NCBI GenBank assembly: GCA_022478985.1
Contig: JAKSZP010013586.1
Location: 1 to 64,000, forward strand
DNA: 64,000 nt
Source of the DNA: Massospora cicadina
Lineage: Eukaryota > Entomophthoromycota > Entomophthoromycetes > Entomophthorales > Entomophthoraceae
Direction: 5' to 3'
Below the pieces are notes generated by a model, which was not told where the DNA came from, ran no database searches, and was given only the letters and a program-made list of their open reading frames with translations. The translations under genes were made by a program, and so were the position numbers. Positions 12,499 through 23,480 of this stretch are shown here, one piece after another. Position 1 is the first letter of the stretch. Every line of letters starts with the position of its first letter.

Positions 12499-12952
12499 GG
12501 GATTAGATGAACAAACGTGATGATCTGATTCTTCTCAATCTTCATTGTATTTTCACTCAAATTCTCCATGGCCTGGCATAAATATTCCAGGAGCCACCTA
12601 AGGCTCTACTCTGGAATCCTTTCAGGGGCTTCTGACTTCCTTTTACAGCAGCTCTGGTATCTCCAATGTCAACCCCATGTTGACTATTATCTGCAATCCC
12701 AGCAGTATGGTTCTCACATTCTTGATTCTCAGAAGAATTCCCCAATTTTCCTAGGATTTCCGTCAGCATTTCTCATCACTTTTGGCCAACTATATAGTAT
12801 CAAATTGGGACAATGTCATAATTGTATGTCAGGTTGATAAGGTTACTTCTCTTAGTCAATGGAGCTTCCCCATCTTTCTGATAAACCAATGATAACATCA
12901 GACCCAATACGGTCAACGTATTATCCTCAAAGTTACATTTAACTCTTTATTT
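12499..12952 (-). pseudogene. Element B protease-RT linker, upstream part
   Basis: Minus-strand coding-like remnant between the protease and the inserted LTR. A reading of about 70 codons (12769-12557) has no recognised motif. Taken from position as a continuation of the linker broken at 12498. Confidence 0.4.
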
Positions 12953-13312
12953 TCATAGAAACTCCATCACAATCAGAATATTGTAGTTTTGTTTGGCCAA
13001 AACTATTACTGGAGTGAATACCACCAAGGATCTAAATTGAAGTGGTAGACCACTATACGCTCCACATGAGATGGTTGTATTTGGCCTGGCTGTCCCATTT
13101 TCTTTGTGTTCCAAATGGGGCGAGATCTTTATCCTCATCATTAGCTTGATCAAAACAATATAGATGGGCGCTCCACTGTCAACTATTGACCTCATCCATA
13201 CTTGATTAACTAGTACACTTATATATTTACACTTGGAGTGTTGTAATTTAGTACTTACTGAGTGTATAGCAGCATTATTAGCTGAATTGAGGGTGTAAAT
13301 TAGTTGTGCCAA
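12953..13312 (-). pseudogene. Element B aspartic protease
   Basis: A minus-strand reading of 119 codons with the retropepsin active-site pattern S-I-V-D-S-G-A-P followed by hydrophobics, about 45 residues in, then the downstream GAYSGLPLQF stretch and Y-N-I-L-I. Retropepsins of this kind process Gag-Pol as dimers. The catalytic D-S-G is intact, unlike in elements D and F, but the surrounding pol is broken. It lies between the Gag knuckle and RT. Confidence 0.75.
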
Positions 13313-14904
13313 TAGATCAGGAAGTGATTCCCTGATTGTGCTAAGGAAGATTGACAGGTTTTCTCATATAATGTAATTTCAGTCAACTCTTCTGGATTAT
13401 CTGCGGCTCAAATCTTGTCCACCAGTTGTCATGCATGTGTCCAAGAAAATTCCTAAATTATCTAGGGGTCAGTTTCCTTTTCTCCGAGTCTTGTTACCAC
13501 GTTCACATCTAAATTGACTACTTGATATAGCTGATCTTGCGCAACTTCATCAACAAACAGATCACAAGTGTCAATTTCTTTGTGCATAATATCATGAGAA
13601 ACAAGTTTTTCCGCAGCTCTAGACTGTTTCCCATCTAGGCCGTGGGCCTCTTCCCAACTCCTGTGTGGTTTATACTCTTTCACTTAGACCACGTTAATCT
13701 GGTCTTTAGGTTTCTTGCGGTGCACAGCAAAATGCCCTTTTCCTCCGCATTGGTAGCAGAATTTTTCCTTCTCACTAATCCATTTATACTCTTTGGGCTT
13801 ATTTCCCAGCACGGTTTGGTTATTTAACTCCTTAGAGTCCTCAGTCCCCTTGTGGGATTCAAATTTAGTACTGGATTTGATTTGAACCTTCTATTTGGAA
13901 CATCAAAGGTAGCTCCAAATATTTTCAAATGATCCACCATATGAAAGGTAGTAATCTCCGTTGCAAACATGGAAGACATCATTCAATGCAAATCACAATA
14001 GGGCCAAAGGGCCACTTGCAGTGCAATCTGAGCATTGAAATCACCAGCACTTTTTCTCCAACCAAAATCTGTGATTCTTGGTAGAAATGATCGGCGAAAC
14101 TTGCTAAGATTTCATCCTTCTGGAATTAAATTCCCATGAATTCTTACTTGCGCTTCAACATGTGCGCGGGACTTCCAAATTCCTTCATAATGGCTGCCTT
14201 GGCCTCTGAGTACAACCAGCTGTCCCCCTATAGATGGGGCAACACTAGGTTCTGACAATCAGTATCCAGGAAATTCATCACCATCAAAGCCTTTTTATTA
14301 TCGCTATAACCATACATTGTCATATCAAATAATTGTAAAAAACACAGGGGCATTATCCCAATGGAAAGTAGGTATATTTTGGTGCTTGCTTTAAATTTCT
14401 CCAAGGCTTCTCTAGCCACCTCTCTTGGTTTTGCTACTTGGCTCACTTGAGGAGTAATTTCAGGAGTCATCTCTAAAATGGCTGTGAAAACAGGCGACAT
14501 ATTTCTTGGGGTAGCCATCTTACCCACTGGATTCCATGGAGTTCTTTCTTCAGCATCAGTCACTGCATATGGCTCACATTTGCATTTGTGAGTCTTCAAC
14601 TCCTTGAATTGCTTAATCAGCTGCTCTATATCTGTGCTGAATGCTCTTAATTGAACATGATCCGCTTCACGCTTTATTTTCAAAAATAAGATTTCTTGAA
14701 CTAAATCCCCTTCCTTTTTCTTCAATGACGTTACTTTTCCAATTAACTCATTTCCAAAACTAGTGAAATTCTTGACCCTTCCTTAATCTTGGTAACTCTC
14801 TCCTCAAAGGCAGCGAATTCTTGATGATCCACTGAATTCAAGGCATTCTGGTTGATGGTTGCCAACTCCATCCAAAGTTTTCTTATTCTGTCCTTATATG
14901 ACAT
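13313..14904 (-). pseudogene. Element B Gag with CCHC knuckle lacking its last Cys
   Basis: Gag starts at ATG 14904, 27 bases past the PBS, and runs about 44 codons to a stop. It continues in a long reading (14725-14228) rich in Lys/Glu, probably coiled coil, followed by a capsid-like segment. A zinc knuckle lies at 13761-13717: C-Y-Q-C-G-G-K-G-H-F-A-V-H-R. The spacing is CX2CX4HX4, but the last Cys is Arg (CGC), a single T to C change. Gag would form the particle and bind the RNA. Several stops break it. Confidence 0.75.
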
Positions 14905-14930
14905 CGTGTCCTAGTAACTTACTCAACTAC

Positions 14931-14949
14931 ACCCCTGTAGTGAGCGCCA
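14931..14949 (-). other. Primer binding site of element B
   Basis: On the minus strand TGGCGCTCACTACAGGGG begins two bases past the LTR end (ACA, 14952). It starts with TGG, pairing with a tRNA CCA end. Element D has almost the same PBS. Confidence 0.7.
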
Positions 14950-14951
14950 AT

Positions 14952-16525
14952 TGTTAAATTTTTGGGTTTTGTTGATTGTTCACGGCTGATAACCCCTAAA
15001 TTGATTAACTGCACAGGTTCAGTGTTGTGCAATTCTCTTCGTTGTCTGAGAATATATATGTATTCATCTGATAATATTATGAAGACTAGCATCCATAGTT
15101 GAATAAGCAATAGTATTGGGTCCAACGATTGACCAGTATTTCTCCTTGAAATACTTAAGATGTCCTCAATAGGGATTTGTTCCCTTATACCGTTTAACTT
15201 GATCCACGCTCAAATCCTCTTTTACGGCTTCTCTCTGGTGACAAAAAGTTGGCAGCAATCCCTGATTCAGCTCAACTTCTCTTCCTTGGATCCACGCTCA
15301 GATCTTACTCTTTATCCTAAGGATTCTCCAATTTAAAGCACACAGCAATAATTTCCTTGAAGCAGAATAGAACTAAAAATGGATTCTGGTAAAGTGTTCT
15401 GTAAATTATGTATTTTCTTGAACCTTCTTCTCTTCTCTCATAAGATATATGAAGGGACATAAATATTAATGATAAGTCTTTGTAGCCAATTAGTAAAACA
15501 ATTAGCTTTCACTTCTGGGGACCTGGGTTCAAATCTCCTTGGGGATGCATGTATTTTTTTGGTAAATGATACTGATAAAATTTACAATGACAGAATAATA
15601 TTATTTAAGGGATAGAGAAGTGCTAATGTTGAACAACAGTTAGCCACCAATTTTCTTTATAATCGATTTTCACCTCAATCAGGTAACCTCTTACACCCCA
15701 GTGATTCTCCCTCATTTCATGGGACTAGAAACATAAGCCTATGTCTTTCATGGCTTCCTGACATACAAGTATCTCGGTCCACCTGGCCGCTTAATTCCTT
15801 AGAACCTGTATTAGCCCCAGGATGTGTGAAACCAAATGGAGAGTTGAGCCTATCTTTATTTCTTCCAAAAAATGTGTTAAAAGGTGAATTCTTAGGGGAA
15901 TTTATAGTGGGAATTTGGCGCCCAGCCCTCGGTTGGCACCTCATTGATGAAATGGCAGCCGTTGACATTGAATCACCCATTGAAATCTCATCAACAATGG
16001 TCTTCCCCATCCTGGCTAGGATTCCATCATTGGACATCCTCAAGACCTAAAACAGAAAGGGTCAGAAAATGTGTCCCTAACATCTTCCTCTTGATCCCAG
16101 TAAACCAACCATATTTGGCAAGCAACCTGATTAGGTATTGGACTTGTTACCCATTAAGGCAGGTCACAAACCAAATGATCAAATCGCTAGTTTCAAGCAG
16201 CATCACTCACCTCGCAACTCGATCCTTAAATTCCCAATTAGTCAGTGATGAAGCCCGACCAATCTTAATTGGTACACCTGATAGTTAATCATTAATCAAC
16301 TATCAGATGTCCCCATTTCATTGTCAACTCTTCCCAACAAGATCTTAAGCATTCACCTGTATTGATCCCTGATGGATCCAACTCAGGCGAATTACCTAAA
16401 ATCTCCCAAACAATGTTACCCCAAAATCAGGGTCAACTGATATCCAATTCACTTAGCTATAGGGAATTATCCCCTAGTGCCCCTGGTAATCTAGATGGCT
16501 GGGAATATGGGCAAAAATCCCAACA
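14952..16525 (-). repeat. 5' LTR of element B, with SINE insert
   Basis: Minus strand: TGTTGGGATTTTTG at 16525 through TTTAACA at 14952. Compared with the family-B LTR at 59435-60533, about 400 bp (15482 to about 15885) is extra. This is the tRNA-Glu-like SINE. The 108-codon minus ORF and 114-codon plus ORF inside (about 15717-16288) are not kept in the third copy and are not taken as genes. Confidence 0.78.
15482..15885 (+). repeat. tRNA-Glu-like SINE, copy 2, within LTR B
   Basis: The head at 15482-15548 has the B box GGTTCAAATCT (15526-15536), the same CTTTCAC loop and a GGGGATGC 3' end. The A box has drifted compared with copy 1. The body matches 5529 to about 5890. The right end is set by where similarity to the SINE-free LTR at about 59905 resumes, and is approximate. 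Confidence 0.66.
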
Positions 16526-18068
16526 GTTGTGAACATGATGCGTTGCACCAAATCGATACTGGAAATTGTCCACCCATTTGCCACTGCCTTATTAGGCACA
16601 CAAAGTTGGCAAATGAAGCCATCAATAAATATTAATCAGCTAGTGCAACATGTGATATTGGTTCCTCCCAGATTCCTTGGGCCCTCCCAGTAATTAAATA
16701 GAAGGACAGTTTTAACTGCATAGTAATAGACTATTTGAAGCATATCAATATACTAAAAAGGATACTTATTCTTATTGTAGATTGACAATGTGCTAGACTG
16801 CTTGGGCGGAGCTCAATATTTCTCAGCCATGGATTTAATTTCTGGATATTGGAAGATAGAAATTCCCAAAGAGACGCAGGAGAAGTGCATGATGATAACT
16901 GCCCAAGACATGTATTAACCCACATGGATGCTGCAGGGGCTGTGCAAAGCCCCCACAACTTTTCAATGGGCTATGGACGGATTATTGGGCAAATTTAAGA
17001 CTAAACTGTGTCTGGTATGTTTTTACCAATAATTATTCAGAAAGTAAGATCTGAATAACCCTCATATGTTTTATAAGAAGTTGGACATTACTTTCTGAAT
17101 AACCCTCATAATATAAAGGTTTTTTCTAGAACGTTTAATGAGCACCTATAACACTTGGAAGAAGTCTTCCGCCACCTCGTCAATGCTGATCTTAGAATTG
17201 GCTCTGGAAGTGTAACCTCTTTTGAGAGAAACTTGAATATCTGGAGTTTCATATCGACAGACAGGGCCTACAGACCCATCCAGAAAAGATTGAAGCCATC
17301 AAATAGATGACATGGCCAAGCAACAAGTGTGGCATCCAAGTGTTCCTTGGGATGATCAGCTATTATTGGCGGTTTGTGAGAAATTCAAAGAAATAGATAA
17401 GCCATTATTTCACCTTCTTAAATATGGGGTACAATTTTGAGTGGATGGGGAACTGCCATCTGGCTTTTCGACCAGCTAAGGCTGTGCCTCACCCATGCGC
17501 TGATACTTAAGTACCCCAACTTCAATTAGTTGTTCATCATTCAGATGGACGGATCTCTCACTGCCAAAGGGGCGGTGTTATCCCAGAACAATTCTGAGGG
17601 AGTAGAACACACCGTTGCTTACTGCAGCAGGACATTGGATATAGATGAACAGATTTTACTAATTAATGTAAAAGAGTGTTTATCAGTTATTCACTCTTGT
17701 AAATAATTTTAGGTTTACATCCCTAGCGTATATTTTAATGTGGTAACAACAATACTTTTTTGCACTGGTTACAAAATCTTAAGTATCAAAAGGGTGGTAG
17801 CCCACCGGGCTTTAAAAGTACAATCCTATGACTTCAAGTTTAACACCGTCCCAGTATCAAGCAACAAAACGCGGACAGCCTCCTCAGTTGCCTACTTTAG
17901 CCTTAATATCTGATCCTGACAATGAATGTTTGATAAGATGCTAACTCAGCATAATGGTATTGAACCTAAAGAGTTTCACCTCATATTGTAGAATCTGAGA
18001 CAGTTTACTAATATCAAGGATTGAGCTTTATAAATATATTGGTGAATAATGCGTTGTGTATCTCCAGA
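16526..18068 (+). pseudogene. Element C RT and RNase H (plus strand, broken)
   Basis: Plus-strand pol remnant. RT N-terminal traces lie at 16640-16700. At 16778-16900 the frame IDNVLDCLGGAQYFSAMDL followed by SGYWKIEI is clear, and at 16930-16970 LCKAPTTFQWAMD. The active-site YLDD region is destroyed by a palindromic insertion (17033-17102), after which VFSRTFNEHL resumes. RNase H follows: MDGSLTAKGAVLSQN at 17545-17590 and AYCSRTLDIDEQ near 17611-17650. The reading fades at about 18060, where the LINE interrupts. Integrase continues at 23500. Confidence 0.74.
17033..17102. repeat. 70-bp palindromic insert with 15-bp perfect inverted ends
   Basis: TTATTCAGAAAGTAA (17033-17047) is the exact reverse complement of TTACTTTCTGAATAA (17088-17102). 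A direct repeat of about 18 bp around CTGAATAACCCTCATA also occurs at 17049-17066 and 17093-17110. It sits within the RT active-site codons of element C and looks like a tiny MITE-like or foldback insertion. It does not encode anything. Confidence 0.72.
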
Positions 18069-21000
18069 CCACTTAGTAGACTGAATTACTTAGTGTGCCC
18101 ATAAGGTGACTGGTCTTGGGCGATTTAAGAAAACTCACATATAGTTTAAAGTAATTTGAAAAAGGCTGACCATATAATGGATACTTCCAATATGTAGCAA
18201 CAACTGAGGTCCAAGATATGCGAGAGGCACCCCAGATGAGCTAAAGCTGCCTCCTATTGCCAGCGGGAACGCCAATGTAATGAAGAGGGGTATTGTGAGA
18301 AGAGGCTTGTGCCACTACTAAGCACATATGAAGGAAAGGGTCTGAGGTGAGGACCATACCAGGAACAAGGACGAGACCAACTGTCATTGGTGGGACGTCA
18401 AATGGCTAAACAATCAGGCTTGTAAGTGGTCCATAAGGTGCAAATATAAGTGACACACAGCTTCCCAGAGGTTGGGAGTAGAGCTTAAAATGGCGTCAAG
18501 GACAGCCGTGTATATAGTCTACATGGAGATTTCCACAACTAAGGCGTGGAGGTAAGGTGTATGGGGGAAGTCAAGGAAAAGACGAAGATGTACTTAGATA
18601 GGCTGAAGGTCTGTGTTTGATCCTGGCAAAAGAGATGCTTAACCTCACGCCAGATTTCTTAGGAAGGCGGACACTCTTCCAAGAGGTGTACTAAAGTCCC
18701 ATTTTGGTCACACAACACACGAAAAATGAGAACGCTGGATCTCTCCGCCATATGGTATACCCGCTTCTGGCAGCGTCACACATGGGAACAAACCCGTGGC
18801 TGTAAAAGAGGTTGATGGGTTTACTTCCAGATGTCTTTCTGGGTTTCTAGGGAGTATGGAATGTCCATCATGTCCAGGTAGTCCAATCAGGCCATGATAG
18901 GGGGACTACTGGGTACCAAATTGTTCAGAACGGCTTGCCCATAAACTCCCTGTTTTAAGTGAGGAGTAGGGAGACCTCTCTGCGAAGTATAACCACTGAT
19001 GCTTATCCTCCATTCTGCGCTTCGCATACTAAGTAGGATCCTTTTAAAGTGGGCGGGGGTCCCATGGGGCCTACAAAAGATGGGTGGAAGGCCATATAGG
19101 TAAGAAGAGAGATAGCGTGGGTGGGATTGTAATAGCCAAGGGCGTAGGCAAAGTTAGACTGTGCTGCGCATAACCAGTGTTGGTTGGGAGTGTGGTGTTG
19201 GTAACTGAAGCAATCCATGTACCCAGGATCCTGGATGCCCGGGCCACGTAGTTAAGAAATCCCATTCCCCCAATCTGGTATGTACCAAAGAGGAATTCCA
19301 GTCACACAGGGGGAGGGCGACCTATCCAAAGTAACCCTTGCATGAGGGCATAAAAAGAAGCAAAGAAGTATGGGAGAAGTAGATGACATGAACCTCAAAC
19401 CATACTTTTGACAGGAGCATAGCTTTGGCAAGCACTACTATACCTGTCAGGCTAGTCTGGTGATACCATAATGACACAATGAACTTTGTAATGTTGGCTA
19501 ATATGTGGTGATCCATTATTAAAATGGCGTACTCACCCGCCTCCATCCATACTCCCAGGTGGCGCACTGGGCCCTCAGTGGGTCTGGACACAAAAGGGAG
19601 TATGAGAGGAGTGAATTGTGGTGACCGCCTGGGTAATATGATAGAGATTGAGCAGCTGGATCACTCTTATTGAGTGACGCCAGAGACCAGCGGGCATGGT
19701 ATCTACCAAGGAAAATTATTTTGGTTTTGGATGCATTGAGGGAAAATTTCTGACCCTGAAGTACCCCTAAATAGTGGACTCCAATTTGCATGCGTCATGG
19801 TTGCTAGAAACCCCAACCACACAATTGTCTGCAAATGCAAGCATTTTAACTGGTGCTTGGCCTTGCACATGGACAGCAGTAAGGCGTGCATTTAAACTTT
19901 GGAAAAGCAGGTCAAGGCTGAAGTTGTATAAAAGTGGGATCAAAAGGTCCCCTTGACGGAGAACCCTTTAAGGTGAACCAAATTGGTGAGGAAACCTGGT
20001 CCCTACACTGCCATTGTGGCTGATTAAGTGAGCATCATTGCCCAACTGATGAACTATGGTGGGAGGTGGAACTGGTGAAGGCAGGCCCTAAGTTAGTCCC
20101 AGTTGATCCTAGCATACGCTTTTTGTTGGTCTAAGAACACAAGCGCACCAGTAGCTGGGGATTGATAGACATGGCCACTGTGTGTATATTGTCCCAGATT
20201 GACCTTTTGGGAATAAAGCCAAATTGCTCAGGGGTTATTACCTCAGAGGCAATATCCATTAGGCGGTTAGCTATTATTTTAGTTAATAATTTAGTATTGG
20301 TGTTAGTGAGGGAAATAGGGCGCCAGTTTTCCAATTCTAACTTATCCCCCTTCTTAAACAACGTTACCATGTAAACTCTCTTGGCCCCCTGGGAGAAGTG
20401 TCTCTAAGAGACTTTTGTTCATTGAGGCTAGCATTAGGGGTTTTAAAATTTTTCGTTGAACACATATGGAATCCCGTCTGGTCCTGGGATCTTCCTGTGT
20501 AGTGCACCACAAACAGCGTACCAGAGTTCATTGCAAGTTACTAATTTCATGATTTTTGGATATCAGGAAACGGCGCAGATGTGTGCACTGGTGAGAAAAT
20601 TGACAGTTTCATTATGATGACTGGGTTAGTCCTGTTTAACTTGGATTATTATTTTAAAACTTTGGTAGATACTTTGGCCGGCATTTCTGTGATAAATTTG
20701 TCCAAGTGCCTTACCTGTGTACAGGCCAAGTTCTGGCATGGGGCATAAAATTGTCAGAAAAAGTTTGTAGAACACCTTTCACCTGTATTGTATTCTTTGC
20801 TTTATACTGAACACAAACGTGATTTTTGTATTGTCTAATCAGCGCTTTAAAATGGGCCAATGCTTTGGCCCATTTACGACCCCAAGAAGGGCTATACCCT
20901 CACCTGAGGACATTATTCTCCAGGCGGTCCACCTCTGCCAGGGTGCATTTAATTACTGCTGAGGCAGCCTGATAGCACCATGAAGAGATGTGGCATGCTT

Positions 21001-21875
21001 GGGAGATTGCGGATGCTTTGAATGTGACCAGGTTGACAGGGGATCAGCACAGAAAGGAGTTGCAAACCTTTGTGTTGAAGTTAGGGCCCCTCCAACTTGA
21101 AAATGTGGGTAATGTGAGATTGGTGAGGCGAAGCTCACTCCATTTAGTTGTTTGTGGCACCAGGATCAACAAAGTAAATGACACTAAGACCATCCTGTGT
21201 CCAGAGAAATCTATTTTTGTCATATTGAGATTTGAGATTTGGGAGTAAAAAATAAGTGGGGCAAGAATGAAATCTATGTGGGACATAGACATCAGCTTCT
21301 CGTTTTTCACATGGGGACATGACATGGTGGGTAGTAATGGCGCTTTCTTGGGGATGGTATCAATAAGGCAAGGTGGCTTTCATAACCTGAAGTTCAATGT
21401 GTTCCTGCGTTGGGGTAGGCGCAGGAGGCCAGCAGTTGATAGTTAGTTTGTCCCAACAGTTTATGTCGCCAACCATAAAGAAATTGGAGGGGAGGGGAAG
21501 AGAGGCCATGGCTGAGAGGAATTCTCGTCAAACCTGTGCACAGGTTGGTGTATATATGTTAATTATTGTGTGCACTTTAGCATCCCATGAAAATTACATG
21601 ATTAGCACAATTCCAATGAGATGGGTTGTTTTTTCTAAAAATTTTAAATTGAAGCTTGCCCATATCAGCACCCCACAGTACGGCGACCAAAAGGATTGGG
21701 AGGGGAGGAGCATGGTTGCCCATGTGTCCTCGGCACCATGTGTACAGTGGGACTCCTAAATTGCCAGGATGTCAACAGGTAAATTATTCTTTAAGAAACT
21801 CGGTTTTTTAGCCTGGGACAGAGAGGCCTTAAGTCTGGCTATGTTCAGCGTCCCTATTGTGAAGGATACCCCCAT
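18069..21875 (-). pseudogene. LINE ORF2: endonuclease and reverse transcriptase (dead)
   Basis: Starts at ATG 21875, six bases after the ORF1 stop. The endonuclease N-terminus reads T-L-N-I-A-R-L-K-A and V-D-I-L-A-I at 21855-21745. Its C-terminal block SHIDFIL with S-G-H-R-M-V is at 21285-21200. RT follows: LFKKGDK then NWRPISLTNTNTKLLTKI and QFGFIPKRSI (20360-20190). The active-site box reads FADN (19840-19825), with Asn for the second Asp. A thumb-like part (HLGVWM, LAKAMLLSKVW) lies at 19560-19390. Stops and frameshifts interrupt it throughout. Confidence 0.8.
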
Positions 21876-21881
21876 CGCTCC

Positions 21882-23345
21882 TTAGGAGTGAAAAACGGGT
21901 CCCTCAGGCCCTGCTACTCCATGCTGCCATGCAAGCTCAGCCTTCTGTTCTTGGGCGCGAGTGTTTGAGGATGGAGTATTGATAGGCATATAGGTATCAT
22001 TTTTGAGGGCGGTTTTAGCCGTGGTTTTGGTTTTTTGTTTGGATTTTTGATCTTTGCGATTTTTCAAGTTACTAGATATTTTCAGTGCACAGTTGAGATT
22101 ATCCAACGATATTTTCCCAAAAAACTCACTTAACTTCCGGTTTAAAAATCCTCTTGCATTTTTTGTGCAGGTATCCTGAAGGTGTGTACCAAATTGGGAC
22201 CATCTAGTACTAAAAAAGGTGTGTACCAAACACATTTTTCAGGTATAAGGGCTAGGTCCCCCAAATTTGATTGGATGGGAGTTTGGAATTCCACTGAAGT
22301 GAAAAACTCAGCCTGGTCAACATGATTTGGGCAGGAGGGAGGGCAGAGGCTGCGATGGCTGCTGCCTTAGCCTGTGCTCAGCATTGCTATTTGCTTTTTT
22401 CATTCTTGTGGGGACACAGGTTTTACTGTATATAACATCCCTGTTTGCCCCATGGGAAGGCGACATTAGAGTCAGATGTGAGATCACAGTGGCCAGCTCC
22501 CATTGCATCTGATAAAGCCTCACTCAGGATAATTCCCTCTATGGTGGGACAAGTGCGTAACTTGTGGCCAAACGCCTGACAATGAGTGCAGATGGGTGGT
22601 GCTCTGTCAACTGTAACATGGAACTGTTGAGTTTGTTGCCCATTAATGGTAAGAGTACTGTGAGTGGAATCTGAGTCAAGACTTCAGCTATCTCTGAAAA
22701 TGGGGCAATCACCATGATAGCCTTACCCATGCTGAGTTCAGGCATAAGCAAAAAATTGCATTTTGAAGGAGCAGATTTCTCCATAGCTTTGAAGTCCTGC
22801 TTGGAGATGACTCTCTAGGATGTCATGCTTAATGGTCATGGGAAGAAAATAAAATGTAACAAAGACTTGGTTTGATTTTTTCCAGCGTGTGTGCTTGGTT
22901 TCAACCACCTGTTGATTATCCAGGAGATTAACCACTACGCGCACCTGTTCAGTAGCGTCTGCTGCTTGTGCTGTCTCAAACCTGAGGTCCAACCATCTAC
23001 AGGTCATCAAGTGCGGTGCTACATACACAACTTCTGGGAAGTGGGTGCTTATGTCCCTGCAGAACTTCTCCCAAAGAGCTGTTGAATTTTTATCCAGAAA
23101 AACTCAGACCCTTAATTTCCTATGACGACAGTGGCTGTTAGTGTAGAGTTTGACATACTATATGCTCTTAGCTTTCCATTCCAAAATTTCTGGTGAAATA
23201 CTCACTGCAGTTTTATTTTTATCAGAGCCATCAGTGTCTCCAGGGCGTTTTATAGCTTTAGGTGGTGCAAACACCAAACCTGTGCCTTTCACCACGCTTG
23301 CCCAACCCTTACCCAGCATTGGACATATACTTATATTACCATGTG
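21882..23345 (-). pseudogene. LINE ORF1: nucleic-acid-binding protein with CCHC knuckle
   Basis: Minus strand from ATG near 23343. It has a Lys-rich N-terminal segment, then a globular part (23028-22738) reading VRVVVNLLDNQQVVET and TFYFLPMTIKHDIL. The knuckle C-T-H-C-Q-A-F-G-H-K-L-R-T-C (about 22590-22545) has an intact CX2CX4HX4C pattern. The last 117 codons (22235-21882) are Lys/Thr-rich and basic and end in TAA at 21884-21882. It would coat LINE RNA. Frame breaks between the segments make it a pseudogene. Confidence 0.74.
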
Positions 23346-23480
23346 TATTATCAAACTGTAATTGTCTTGAATCAAATTGGTTGCAATTAGTGATTGCAAC
23401 GGGAAAGAAAGTACACTTGAATAGTTTAAATCACTATTATTGGGAATCAATGGCTTTTGATATTCCTGAAACTCTTAGCT

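Larger units (their letters stand above)
5461..16525 (-). mobile_element. Ty3/gypsy LTR retrotransposon B (decayed, minus strand)
   Basis: Read on the minus strand, the order is 5' LTR (16525-14952), PBS, gag, CCHC knuckle, DSG protease, RT, RNase H, integrase, about 2 kb of non-coding 3' region, PPT, and 3' LTR (6508-5461). RT before integrase makes it Ty3/gypsy. All reading frames are broken. A family-A LTR is inserted between protease and RT, and both LTRs carry a tRNA-Glu-like SINE. The 3' LTR stops short at the SINE head. The right flank of B (16526 on) is element C sequence, so B appears to have inserted into C. Confidence 0.78.
18069..23480 (-). mobile_element. Non-LTR retrotransposon (LINE) inserted in element C
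   Basis: Two-gene LINE on the minus strand: ORF1 with a CCHC knuckle, then ORF2 with AP-type endonuclease, RT and a tail. Element C pol is on the plus strand on both sides (RNase H to the left, integrase to the right), so the LINE inserted into C. Ends are approximate; no poly-A tail is preserved. The EN-RT arrangement is that of the Tad/I/L1-like clades; the clade cannot be assigned by eye. Confidence 0.78.

Noticed and set aside
15717..16288. 108-codon minus ORF and 114-codon plus ORF
   Set aside because: Both lie inside LTR B and the SINE. The 5.5-6.5 kb and 59.4-60.5 kb copies break the frames.
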